A program made the translations under genes and the position numbers. The notes beneath the pieces were generated by a model. It searched no databases and had not been told where the DNA came from. It worked only from the letters and a program-made list of their open reading frames with translations. From the NCBI GenBank assembly GCA_958366985.1, contig CATXDC010000004.1:62001-126000 (forward strand): 64,000 nucleotides of DNA, in the 5' to 3' direction. Of this stretch, positions 6,902-14,480 are shown one piece after another (position 1 is the stretch's first letter; every line of letters starts with the position of its first letter). Source of the stretch: an uncultured Oscillospiraceae bacterium. Lineage in GTDB: Bacteria; Bacillota; Clostridia; Oscillospirales; Acutalibacteraceae.

Positions 6902-8593
6902 TTACGCCTCCAGTTCTGCCAAAGCGGCCTTTAATTCGCCCATTGCTGTTTCATACTGCTCTGCATTGGGAGCTGTTCCGTGCCATGAGCACTGATCCTC
7001 CATAAAGGAAACTCCCTTGCCTTTGATTGTCTTTGCAACAATCGCTGTGGGCTTGCCTTTACATTCTTTAGCTGCTTTGAAAGCTGCATCAATCTGATCA
7101 AAGTCGTGGCCGTCGATTTCGATTACATTCCAGCCGAAAGCCGCAAACTTCTCAGCTATGGGATATACGGAGTTAACTTCTTCAAGTGTTCCGTCAATCT
7201 GAAGATTGTTGTTATCTATAACAGCTACAAGATTATCAAGCTTCTTTGCTGCTGCGAACATTGCAGCCTCCCAAACCTGACCTTCACCAAGTTCACCGTC
7301 ACCGAGAACTGTATAAACACGATAGCTGCTGCCGTCATGTTTTCCGCCCAGAGCCATACCAACGGCTGTTGAAATTCCCTGACCGAGAGAGCCTGTGCTC
7401 ATATCAACGCCGGGAGTCATCTTCATGCTGGGATGTCCCTGAAGTCTTGAGTCGCTCTTACGAAGGGTCTTAATTTCCTCAAAGGGGAAAAAGCCCTTGA
7501 GCGCTAAAGCGGAATAAAGTGCGGGAGCTGTATGTCCCTTTGAAAGGACAAATCTGTCTCTCTCCGGAGAAGCGGGATCCTTAGGATCCACATGCATCTC
7601 GGCAAAGTACAGATAAGTCAGTATATCGGCTACTGAAAGAGAGCCGCCGGGATGTCCCGATTTGGCGTTAAAAGTACCCTCTATAACGCCCATTCTTACT
7701 TTGCACGCAGTAACCTGAAGTGATTTTTTAAGCTGTGCGTCCAATTTAATTCCTCCTTGCCTTTGCAAATTATCTTCAATGTATTCAAGGAAATCCCCGA
7801 CTGCACCCTTATTACAGTGGCACGCCTGGTATTTCGCAATTGACTTTATATATTTCGGAGCCTGACCGCAGGCCGCCGGAAGCGCCACGGAACAGAGCAT
7901 ATCCTCATCATTATAGTAATCTCCGATTGCGGCGGTATTACACATATCAATGCCCATAATTTCTGCAAGTTTTCTCACTGCATGACCTTTACCTGAACCT
8001 CTTTCGATCATTTCAAAGGAAATCGGTGAGGTACGTGTAAAGTAAAGCTTTCTGCCACCCTCCTCACGGGAACGGTTAAGGAGCTTTCCGCAAAAAACAG
8101 GCAGCGTAAGAAAAATAACCTTGCCCCATTCACTATCAGGCACTTCTTCAATGCTTCTGCAATATTTATGAGGAAGCCTGTCGCCGTAAACCTGCAAAGA
8201 TGAAAACAGCCCTTCACGGAGAATATAGACTACATCTTTTGTAAAAATCTCAATCTCCACGAAAGGAAAACGGTAATAAATACTCCTGACCAAATCCTTT
8301 CCGGTTTTGCCGATTTCGTTATACCAAAGCCATTCCTGCTTCTTAAAATCGTAAATACCCGAACCGGTCATTACAATGGCAGGTGTGGAGTTATCAGGCA
8401 GACGCTTGTAGTTTCTCTCCAGTGAAACTTTGGCACGGCTTGAAGCAAGAGCAAAATTTCCGCCTTTTTCGGTAAATGACTTGATTGCGTTATAATTGCG
8501 CCTTGGCATAAAACGGAACTTATTGTTAAGGGTTCCGTCAATATCCGACACAACAAGCCATTTTGAAAACACGTTGTCGTTATCTTTTTTCAT
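6902..8593 (-). CDS. Cof-type HAD phosphatase fused in frame to transketolase N-terminal subunit
   Basis: One uninterrupted 563-codon frame holding two full-length proteins. Residues 1-283 form a HAD-IIB (Cof-type) phosphatase: DIDGT at 17-21, a Ser/Arg motif (ALASSRAK), the lysine in RGSGKG and GDYYNDEDM. Residues 284-563 form a transketolase N-terminal subunit: SGHPGGSLSVAD, LSKGHTAPALYSAL, and the ThDP/Mg motif GDGELGEGQ with DNNNLQ. Each half is of normal stand-alone size. At the junction a GGAGG and a TTG (7744) would start a 280-aa transketolase subunit alone. The products could therefore be a bifunctional fusion, a separate transketolase, or both. The ATG at 8593 (AAGGA upstream) is preferred to the TTG two codons earlier. 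It overlaps the end of the pseudouridine synthase gene. Confidence 0.85.
   Translation of the reverse strand: MKKDNDNVFSKWLVVSDIDGTLNNKFRFMPRRNYNAIKSFTEKGGNFALASSRAKVSLERNYKRLPDNSTPAIVMTGSGIYDFKKQEWLWYNEIGKTGKDLVRSIYYRFPFVEIEIFTKDVVYILREGLFSSLQVYGDRLPHKYCRSIEEVPDSEWGKVIFLTLPVFCGKLLNRSREEGGRKLYFTRTSPISFEMIERGSGKGHAVRKLAEIMGIDMCNTAAIGDYYNDEDMLCSVALPAACGQAPKYIKSIAKYQACHCNKGAVGDFLEYIEDNLQRQGGIKLDAQLKKSLQVTACKVRMGVIEGTFNAKSGHPGGSLSVADILTYLYFAEMHVDPKDPASPERDRFVLSKGHTAPALYSALALKGFFPFEEIKTLRKSDSRLQGHPSMKMTPGVDMSTGSLGQGISTAVGMALGGKHDGSSYRVYTVLGDGELGEGQVWEAAMFAAAKKLDNLVAVIDNNNLQIDGTLEEVNSVYPIAEKFAAFGWNVIEIDGHDFDQIDAAFKAAKECKGKPTAIVAKTIKGKGVSFMEDQCSWHGTAPNAEQYETAMGELKAALAELEA
7742..7757 (-). promoter_or_regulatory. 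Internal ribosome binding site and TTG start for transketolase N-subunit
   Basis: Within the fused frame, AAGGAGGA is followed 6-7 nt later by TTG (7744-7742), which is exactly where transketolase homology begins (DAQLKKSLQ). The Shine-Dalgarno is as strong as that of any gene in the window, so independent initiation here is likely. Confidence 0.65.
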
Positions 8594-9506
8594 TCTCAAT
8601 TTTCCTTAAAAAGCTTGTGAAATATTCCGGCAGTTCACTGGTAATTTCCATGTATTCGCCGGTTTTAGGATGGACAAAGCCAATAAGTCCCGCATGGAGA
8701 CACTGACCGCCCAATTCCTTAATAACTTTTTTAGGGCCGTAAACGGGATCCCCTGCAACGGGATGTCCCAAATAAGCCATATGAACCCTTATCTGATGGG
8801 TTCTGCCTGTTTCAAGGCGCAGACGCATATGACTGAAAGATGCATACTCCCGTATCACCTCATAGTGGGTAACAGCATGACGGGAATTTTTCATTGTGAC
8901 AGCCATCTTTTTTCTGTCAGATGGATTTCGTCCGATAGGAGCATCCACAACTCCCTCGGGCTCCTTGAATCTTCCGTAAACCACCGCCTGATATTCACGG
9001 CGGAATGAATGTTCCTTTATCTGCTGGGCAAGGCTCCTGTGGGCAAAGTCGTTTTTGGCTACCATCAGAAGCCCGCTTGTATCCTTATCTATTCTGTGCA
9101 CTATTCCCGGACGCATTACTCCGTTTATCCCCGAAAGGCTGTCGCCGCAGTGATAAAGCAGAGCATTTACCAATGTACCCGTATAATTTCCCGCTGCGGG
9201 ATGAACTACCATATCCTTTGGCTTATTTACCACAAGCAAATATTCATCCTCATAGCGTATATCAAGGGGAATATTCTCGGGCACTGCCTCAATAGGCTCC
9301 GGGTCAGGCATATTTATGCAGATTCTGTCCCCTGCGTTTACCTTTAAGCTCTTTCCCGCAGGCTTACCGTTAACTGTTATATCTCCGCTTTCAATAAGCT
9401 GCTGAGCCCGTGAACGGGTTACATCAGCCACAAGCAGCGAAATGCATTTATCTATACGGCTTCCGCTAAGCTCTTCCGGTATACTGAAAATTGCGCCCTC
9501 AATCAT
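8580..9506 (-). CDS. RluA-family 23S rRNA pseudouridine synthase (RluD-like)
   Basis: 308 aa. An N-terminal S4 RNA-binding domain (about residues 14-75) is followed by the RluA catalytic domain. The catalytic aspartate is in HRIDKDTSGLL, with supporting motifs VVNKPKDMVVHP, YQAVVYG and GRTHQIRVHMAYLGHPVAGDPVYG. It isomerises uridines in large-subunit rRNA or tRNA. In Firmicutes the gene commonly follows lspA, as here; its ATG overlaps the end of lspA by 8 bp, indicating translational coupling. Confidence 0.93.
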   Translation of the reverse strand: MIEGAIFSIPEELSGSRIDKCISLLVADVTRSRAQQLIESGDITVNGKPAGKSLKVNAGDRICINMPDPEPIEAVPENIPLDIRYEDEYLLVVNKPKDMVVHPAAGNYTGTLVNALLYHCGDSLSGINGVMRPGIVHRIDKDTSGLLMVAKNDFAHRSLAQQIKEHSFRREYQAVVYGRFKEPEGVVDAPIGRNPSDRKKMAVTMKNSRHAVTHYEVIREYASFSHMRLRLETGRTHQIRVHMAYLGHPVAGDPVYGPKKVIKELGGQCLHAGLIGFVHPKTGEYMEITSELPEYFTSFLRKIENEKR

Positions 9507-9999
9507 TTTCCTTTTCCTTTGCGGCTTTTTCAGCCTTTTCCTTTTTCGCAGTTACAATAATATCGTATACAAGATATACAATAGCCACAGCGGCTCCGAC
9601 AGTCACAAGACAATCGGCAAAATTGAAAACAGGAAATTTGAAAAAGGTAAACTCAAAATAATCTATGACATATCCTCTGAAAATACGGTCAATAAGATTG
9701 CCTATACCGCCGGCGGTTATAAGTACAATACTCCAGTGAAGAATTTTTGAATCAAAAAATTTTCTTCCCAAAGCTATAAGCAGAGCTACAAGCACCACTG
9801 CCGTTAAAACGGAAAGCAAAGTTGTATTTCCCGTAAGTGAGCCGAATGCTGCACCTGTATTTTCAAGATAATTAAGTCTTACACCGGGAATAAATCCTGC
9901 TGTTCCAATGGGCTTTAAATATAAATCAACCACATACTTAATTATCTGGTCAATAACGGTCAAAAGCGCTATAACTCCAAATGTAACTGCCTGCAACAT
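9499..9999 (-). CDS. lspA: Lipoprotein signal peptidase (signal peptidase II)
   Basis: 166 aa with four transmembrane segments. It cleaves prolipoproteins before the lipidated cysteine. The two catalytic aspartates are visible in GGIGNLIDRIFRGYVIDYF and in the later FNFADCLV motif; LNYLENTGAAFG is also characteristic. The C-terminus is a short charged tail rich in Lys and Glu. It starts with ATG after GAGG, 12 bp downstream of the divIVA stop. A substrate-binding lipoprotein at 47262 in this window would be a client. Confidence 0.96.
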   Translation of the reverse strand: MLQAVTFGVIALLTVIDQIIKYVVDLYLKPIGTAGFIPGVRLNYLENTGAAFGSLTGNTTLLSVLTAVVLVALLIALGRKFFDSKILHWSIVLITAGGIGNLIDRIFRGYVIDYFEFTFFKFPVFNFADCLVTVGAAVAIVYLVYDIIVTAKKEKAEKAAKEKEND

Positions 10000-10011
10000 A
10001 AGTAAACCTCT

Positions 10012-11070
10012 TTATTTTCTCTTGAAAAGATTTCTGAAAGAAATCGGCTCCTCGCCGTAATCATCTTTATCGGAACTGTCCTGAGAAATTGTCTCGTATC
10101 CCTCGTCGTCATCGTCGTCTTCTGCTTCATACTCATCGGATAAATCTCCGGAAGCATCGTCAACATCCACTACTGTGTCGAGATTAACGGCAAATTCTCC
10201 GCCTGCTATTCCGTTATCCTCCTCGTTGGAAGGTGTTTCAAAGCTTTCAGCTGTCTGTACTGTCTCTGCTATCTGTGCTGTTTCCTCGGCTTCAGCAGTA
10301 TACTGAACTTCGGGAACCGGCTCTTCAGCTATAGTCTCGTTTTCACTGTCAGCTAAAGTAGCCTCAGCGCTTTCATCAGCATTGGAAGCTATGCTCTCAT
10401 CTGCTGAAACAGGCTCGGGCTTCTGCTCGTTTGCCTGCTCAAAGACAGGAGCACTCTCCTCTTTATTTTCAGGTTCGCTTTCGCTCTCCACAATAAAGGG
10501 GATTTTATTAATAAGCTCAATGTGATTTTTATACATGGCAACAAGACTTGCACGGAACTCGCTGACTTCCCTCTTAGTCATTTCAAGAACAAGAGTTTCG
10601 TGTGTTACGCTGCGCTTAACTTCATTTATACGCTCATCAGCCTTACGCTGAGCCTCATCAATAATTGCCTGAGCATTTTTCTTGCTCTCGGAAAGCAGAA
10701 GCTCTGATGTAGACTGTGCGGAAGTAATTGTATCATCCGCTTTCTGCTGAGCTTCAGTTGTTATCTGCTCTGCCTTCTGTGATGCATCGGTAAGTCTCTT
10801 CTCAGCATCGGCTTTAGCGTCGCTGATAATTTTATTTGCCATTCTCTGAGCGGTGAGAAGCGCTTCTCTTATATTGTCCTCATCGCTTTTATATTCTTCA
10901 ACCTTATCGGCAAGAAGTCCTATCTTTTTAAGAAGCTCACCGTTTTCACGGAACATCTGCTCATAGGATTCGCAGACCGATGCAAAAAAGTCATCTACCT
11001 CGGAAGCACGATATGTGCCTCTGCCTGAAGCGGAAAACTGGTGATTCCTGACCTGTGCAGGAGTTAACAT
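10012..11070 (-). CDS. DivIVA-family cell division/polar protein
   Basis: 352 aa. The N-terminal DivIVA membrane-targeting domain is clear (LTPAQVRNHQFS, RGTYRASEVDDFFASV), followed by a long coiled coil (about 35-185, with a stretch of Ala/Gln/Glu/Lys heptads around LTDASQKAEQITTEAQQKAD). A low-complexity acidic tail (about 200-340) is rich in Glu, Asp, Ala and Ser. Such proteins mark negative membrane curvature at division sites and poles and recruit partners. It lies downstream of sepF in the same cluster, as in many Firmicutes. The acidic tail is longer than in Bacillus DivIVA and is probably disordered. Confidence 0.93.
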   Translation of the reverse strand: MLTPAQVRNHQFSASGRGTYRASEVDDFFASVCESYEQMFRENGELLKKIGLLADKVEEYKSDEDNIREALLTAQRMANKIISDAKADAEKRLTDASQKAEQITTEAQQKADDTITSAQSTSELLLSESKKNAQAIIDEAQRKADERINEVKRSVTHETLVLEMTKREVSEFRASLVAMYKNHIELINKIPFIVESESEPENKEESAPVFEQANEQKPEPVSADESIASNADESAEATLADSENETIAEEPVPEVQYTAEAEETAQIAETVQTAESFETPSNEEDNGIAGGEFAVNLDTVVDVDDASGDLSDEYEAEDDDDDEGYETISQDSSDKDDYGEEPISFRNLFKRK

Positions 11071-11093
11071 AATTCACTACCCCCAATCAAAAA

Positions 11094-11558
11094 TCAATCA
11101 AAAAACATTCCGTTGTTTTCAAGCTTGTCGAGAATATCTCCGCCTATAACATCAACATCATAAGGAGTTATCATAAATGTCTTTTTGGCGACTCTCTTTA
11201 CCTGACCTCTGTTTGCATAGGCAACACCGCTGAGGAAGTCAACAATTCTTCTTGAAACCTCTTTGTCGGCAGACTCAAGGTTGAGAACAACTGTCTTTCT
11301 TGCGTTAAGGTGATCGGCAATTGACTGAGCATCCTCAAACTGCTCGGGCTGTACAAGAACAACCTGAACCTGTGCGGTTGTGTTGATGTTTACAACTTTA
11401 TCTGTATTGGAAGCAACACGCTCTACTCTTCTGGGAGCAGGCTTTTCATACTCTTCGTATTCGTCTTCCATATCTTCTGTACCCTCAAACTCTTCATCAT
11501 CATAATAATCTTCGTCTGATGAATTTACAATCCTCTTGATTTTATCAATAAACTCCAT
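11094..11558 (-). CDS. sepF: SepF, FtsZ-ring assembly protein
   Basis: 154 aa. A short amphipathic N-terminal helix (MEFIDKIKRIV) anchors the protein to membrane, an acidic Tyr/Asp/Glu-rich linker follows (about 14-45), and the globular SepF domain (about 60-150) contains VVLVQPEQFEDAQSIADHL, VVLNLESADKEVSRRIVDFL and the GVAYA segment. SepF tethers FtsZ filaments and sets septum geometry. It is preceded by yggS and followed by divIVA, the standard Firmicute order. The ATG follows AAGGAGGA. Confidence 0.96.
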   Translation of the reverse strand: MEFIDKIKRIVNSSDEDYYDDEEFEGTEDMEDEYEEYEKPAPRRVERVASNTDKVVNINTTAQVQVVLVQPEQFEDAQSIADHLNARKTVVLNLESADKEVSRRIVDFLSGVAYANRGQVKRVAKKTFMITPYDVDVIGGDILDKLENNGMFFD

Positions 11559-11598
11559 TTCAAAATCCTCCTTATCTGTTTTTGAAAAGTGTATTTTA

Positions 11599-12321
11599 TC
11601 AGTATCTTCTGTTGCCGAAAATCGCCGAACCTACACGTACAAGAGTTGAACCCTCTTCAACAGCCTGGCAATAATCGCCGGACATTCCCATAGACAGAAT
11701 ATCCATACTGATATTATCTATTTTTTTGCTTCTCATGTCAATAAACAGTTTATACATATTTTTAAAAAATCCTCTTGCCTGCTCGCTGTCCTCTGAAAAG
11801 GGCGGAACAGTCATAAGACCCTTTACCTTTATGCCCGGCATTTCAGCAGCCGCATAAATAAGCTCCTCAAGCTTTGACATTTCGAGTCCCGTTTTGCAGT
11901 CCTCACCTCCGATATTGACCTCAATAAGAACGTCGGTTACTATTCCCAAAGCTTTTGATCGGTTTGAGATTTCCTCGGCAAGATGCAGACTGTCAAGAGA
12001 CTGTATCATGCTCACTTCGCCCACTATCTTTTTCACCTTGTTTGTCTGAAGATGTCCGATAAGATGAGCTTCGCAGTTTTCAAGATTCAGAAATTCCTTT
12101 TTGGACATAAATTCCTGCACCTTGTTCTCGCCTATAAGATCAATGCCCTGGGAAATGGCATAATTAATATATTCAGGCTCAACGGTTTTTGTAACCGCCA
12201 TAAGCTTTATTTCCTCCGGCTTTCTGCCGCTTCTTACAGCCGCCTCGGCGATGTTTTCCCTTACGGCTTTAAGATTTTCTCCGACTCTTTCAAAGCCTTT
12301 ATCCAACAACTTTTCCGTCAT
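11599..12321 (-). CDS. YggS-family pyridoxal phosphate homeostasis protein
   Basis: 240 aa, the single-domain PLP-binding barrel of the YggS/PROSC family. The PLP lysine lies in LMAVTKTV (about residue 45). LIGENKVQEF, HLIGHLQTNKVK, VLIEVNIGGEDCKTGL and LSMGMSGDYCQAVEEGSTLVR are diagnostic. It buffers PLP and affects amino-acid homeostasis rather than catalysing a known reaction. The start overlaps the end of the HlyD-like gene by 23 bp. Confidence 0.95.
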   Translation of the reverse strand: MTEKLLDKGFERVGENLKAVRENIAEAAVRSGRKPEEIKLMAVTKTVEPEYINYAISQGIDLIGENKVQEFMSKKEFLNLENCEAHLIGHLQTNKVKKIVGEVSMIQSLDSLHLAEEISNRSKALGIVTDVLIEVNIGGEDCKTGLEMSKLEELIYAAAEMPGIKVKGLMTVPPFSEDSEQARGFFKNMYKLFIDMRSKKIDNISMDILSMGMSGDYCQAVEEGSTLVRVGSAIFGNRRY

Positions 12322-13528
12322 ACAAATCCTTCCCTTTTATAATTATTTCATCATATATTCTCAAATATCCCGGTTCTTCCTCGGGATTTACTTTCTCCAC
12401 TACCGAATATTCCTCAGTGGAATAAAGTATCTTTATCTTACGGAATTTTATACGGTTTCCGCTGAGTACATAAACGCCCATTTCTCCGTCCACCTTGCGT
12501 ATTGCCTCGTTTGAAACTCTGTATCCTTTATATTCATTTTTAATGATCTGTACATCTTCAAATCTAAGGTGGGTTATGTCTTCACTCATTTCATTGGCTC
12601 TGAGTATAACTGTGCTTGTACCCTCGCCGCCGTCATTAATGGTATCAATAACTGCGGAAACCTCTCCTACAGAAGAGTTCGGAAAATTGACTTTTATGGT
12701 TTCGTCAATTTCAAGTCCCACAGTGCTTTCCGTCGGCACGTTGCAGACTATGTACCAGTCAAATCTGCCGACGATTTTTCCCATTGCATCGGAAGGAATA
12801 TTGGGCTTTGCGGCAATTATATTATCTACATCCTTAGGCATTAAAGAGGATACGCTGTCGTAATTAGCAGCAGTTTCATATCCGTCAATTACGCTTATAT
12901 AATACCCTGAAACCGGTGCGGATATTGTATTATAATTGCTTTTTGCTCCCTTTAAAGCGGCAAGCTCATTGCTCAGCTCTGTGATTTTTGCATCGAAATC
13001 TATTGCCGTACCTATTGCAATCTGACGGCTTGTAATGCTTCCTGCAACATCTTTTGCACTTTGTGAAAAATCAGCAAAATCGCCTTTATCTATGATATCA
13101 AGACATTTGTCGAAATTCTTCTTTATCTCTTCATCAAGAAGTGTTGCATCGATGGTTCCTACATCGGATTTATTACTCATTATCTGGTAATACTCAATTT
13201 CTTCCTGAATCTTTAATATCTGATTGTAGTTTTCAGCTCCCGCTTCATCCGAAAAAATAAGGGCAACTGCATCGTCCTTTGCAACACGCTTTCCGTCAGC
13301 GGCAATTGAAACCACTGTTCCCGGTGTGCTGTTTTTTATATATGACTCATCACGGATTACTACCGCTTTGGCATCTATTGTATCACGTGTGTCATAAACA
13401 TATGCCGTTTCAGTAACATAGGGATTAAATGATATTGCATATATCTGATAACCTATATATGCCAGCAGGCTGATTCCTGCAAAAACAGCAACAGCCCTTT
13501 TAACTTTTTCCATTGTCCTGCTGTTCAT
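12299..13528 (-). CDS. HlyD-like membrane adaptor protein in the division gene cluster
   Basis: 409 aa. One N-terminal transmembrane segment (about 11-29, AVAVFAGISLLAYIGYQIYA) is followed by a large outside region: a biotinyl-lipoyl-like half (TAYVYDTRDTIDAKAVVIRDESYI, shortened core DAKAVVIRDE), a helical hairpin with about 100 residues, the second lipoyl half (ISAPVSGYYISVIDGYE) and beta-barrel modules (VNFPNSSVGEVSAVID). The fold resembles periplasmic adaptors of ABC exporters, yet no ABC gene is adjacent. The ATG at 13528 has AGGAG upstream; an ATG five codons later lacks one. It overlaps the miaA end by 29 bp. Function unknown; its position suggests an envelope or division role. Confidence 0.75.
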   Translation of the reverse strand: MNSRTMEKVKRAVAVFAGISLLAYIGYQIYAISFNPYVTETAYVYDTRDTIDAKAVVIRDESYIKNSTPGTVVSIAADGKRVAKDDAVALIFSDEAGAENYNQILKIQEEIEYYQIMSNKSDVGTIDATLLDEEIKKNFDKCLDIIDKGDFADFSQSAKDVAGSITSRQIAIGTAIDFDAKITELSNELAALKGAKSNYNTISAPVSGYYISVIDGYETAANYDSVSSLMPKDVDNIIAAKPNIPSDAMGKIVGRFDWYIVCNVPTESTVGLEIDETIKVNFPNSSVGEVSAVIDTINDGGEGTSTVILRANEMSEDITHLRFEDVQIIKNEYKGYRVSNEAIRKVDGEMGVYVLSGNRIKFRKIKILYSTEEYSVVEKVNPEEEPGYLRIYDEIIIKGKDLYDGKVVG

Positions 13529-14465
13529 TGTAAAAACTCCTGTTTATTATATCAGAGGCTTTTTCTATAAGCTCTTCAGGTGTATTTTCGTCAATATATA
13601 GCCAGTGTATATCCTTGTTTCTTCTGAACCAGGTAAGCTGTCTTTTTGCATACCTTCTTGTGGACTGCTTTAATAGCTCCACACATTCTTCGAGGCTCTT
13701 TTCTGAGTCAAGGTAAGGCTTCAATTCCTTATATCCTATTGCCTGTACACTTGTCCCGCTGGGATTTCCTTGCCAGTACTCCTCCGCCTCTTCAAGGAGT
13801 CCCTTTTTCATCATAATGTCAACTCTCAAGTTTATACGGTCGTAAAGATAATTCCTGTCACGGGCATCCAAACCTATATAAACACTGTTATAGGGAGTTT
13901 CCTTAAGCCGTGAAAGTTCCTTTTGCCTTGTGGCGGTAACTCCCGTAAGCTTATATATCTCCAAAGCCCTTACTATTCGTGTAAGGTCATTTTCATGGAG
14001 AACTTCGGCGGATTTGGGGTCCACTGTCCGCAGCTCGTCCAAAAGGCTCTGCACTCCCTCTTTTTCCGCTTTGTCAAAAAGACTTTTTCTAAGCTCAAAA
14101 TCAGTCTCTGCAGGGGTAAACTCGATATTTTGAAGGAGCGAATCAATATAAAGTCCCGTTCCGCCTGCAACAAAAGGAAGCTTCCCCTTTGCTGCTATTT
14201 CCGCAATACATTTGCCTGCCATATCCTTAAAGGATGCTACGCTGAATTTTTCGTCAGGCTCCGCAAATCCCAGAAGATGATGAGGTACTCCCAGCATTTC
14301 ATCTTCATGGGGTTTTGCCGTTCCTATATCCATGCCTTTATATATCTGCATTGAATCGGCAGAAACTACCTCTCCGCCAAACTTTTTAGCAAGGGATGCC
14401 GCAAGAGCCGTCTTGCCCGACGCAGTAGGACCTACAACCGCTGCAATATTTATTTTTTCCGGCAA
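13500..14465 (-). CDS. miaA: tRNA dimethylallyltransferase
   Basis: 321 aa. It prenylates N6 of adenosine 37 in tRNAs that read codons starting with U. The P-loop is GPTASGKT (about 12-19), with SADSMQIYKGMDIGTAKP, the substrate Asp/Thr region VAGGTGLYI and the C-terminal TRRYAKRQLTWFRR. The start is a TTG (14465) placed 7 nt after GGAGG; the nearby ATG is out of frame. It lies directly downstream of mutL, and miaB, which acts next on the same base, is the first gene of this train. Confidence 0.95.
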   Translation of the reverse strand: MPEKINIAAVVGPTASGKTALAASLAKKFGGEVVSADSMQIYKGMDIGTAKPHEDEMLGVPHHLLGFAEPDEKFSVASFKDMAGKCIAEIAAKGKLPFVAGGTGLYIDSLLQNIEFTPAETDFELRKSLFDKAEKEGVQSLLDELRTVDPKSAEVLHENDLTRIVRALEIYKLTGVTATRQKELSRLKETPYNSVYIGLDARDRNYLYDRINLRVDIMMKKGLLEEAEEYWQGNPSGTSVQAIGYKELKPYLDSEKSLEECVELLKQSTRRYAKRQLTWFRRNKDIHWLYIDENTPEELIEKASDIINRSFYNEQQDNGKS

Positions 14466-14480
14466 GGGGCATCCTCCTTT

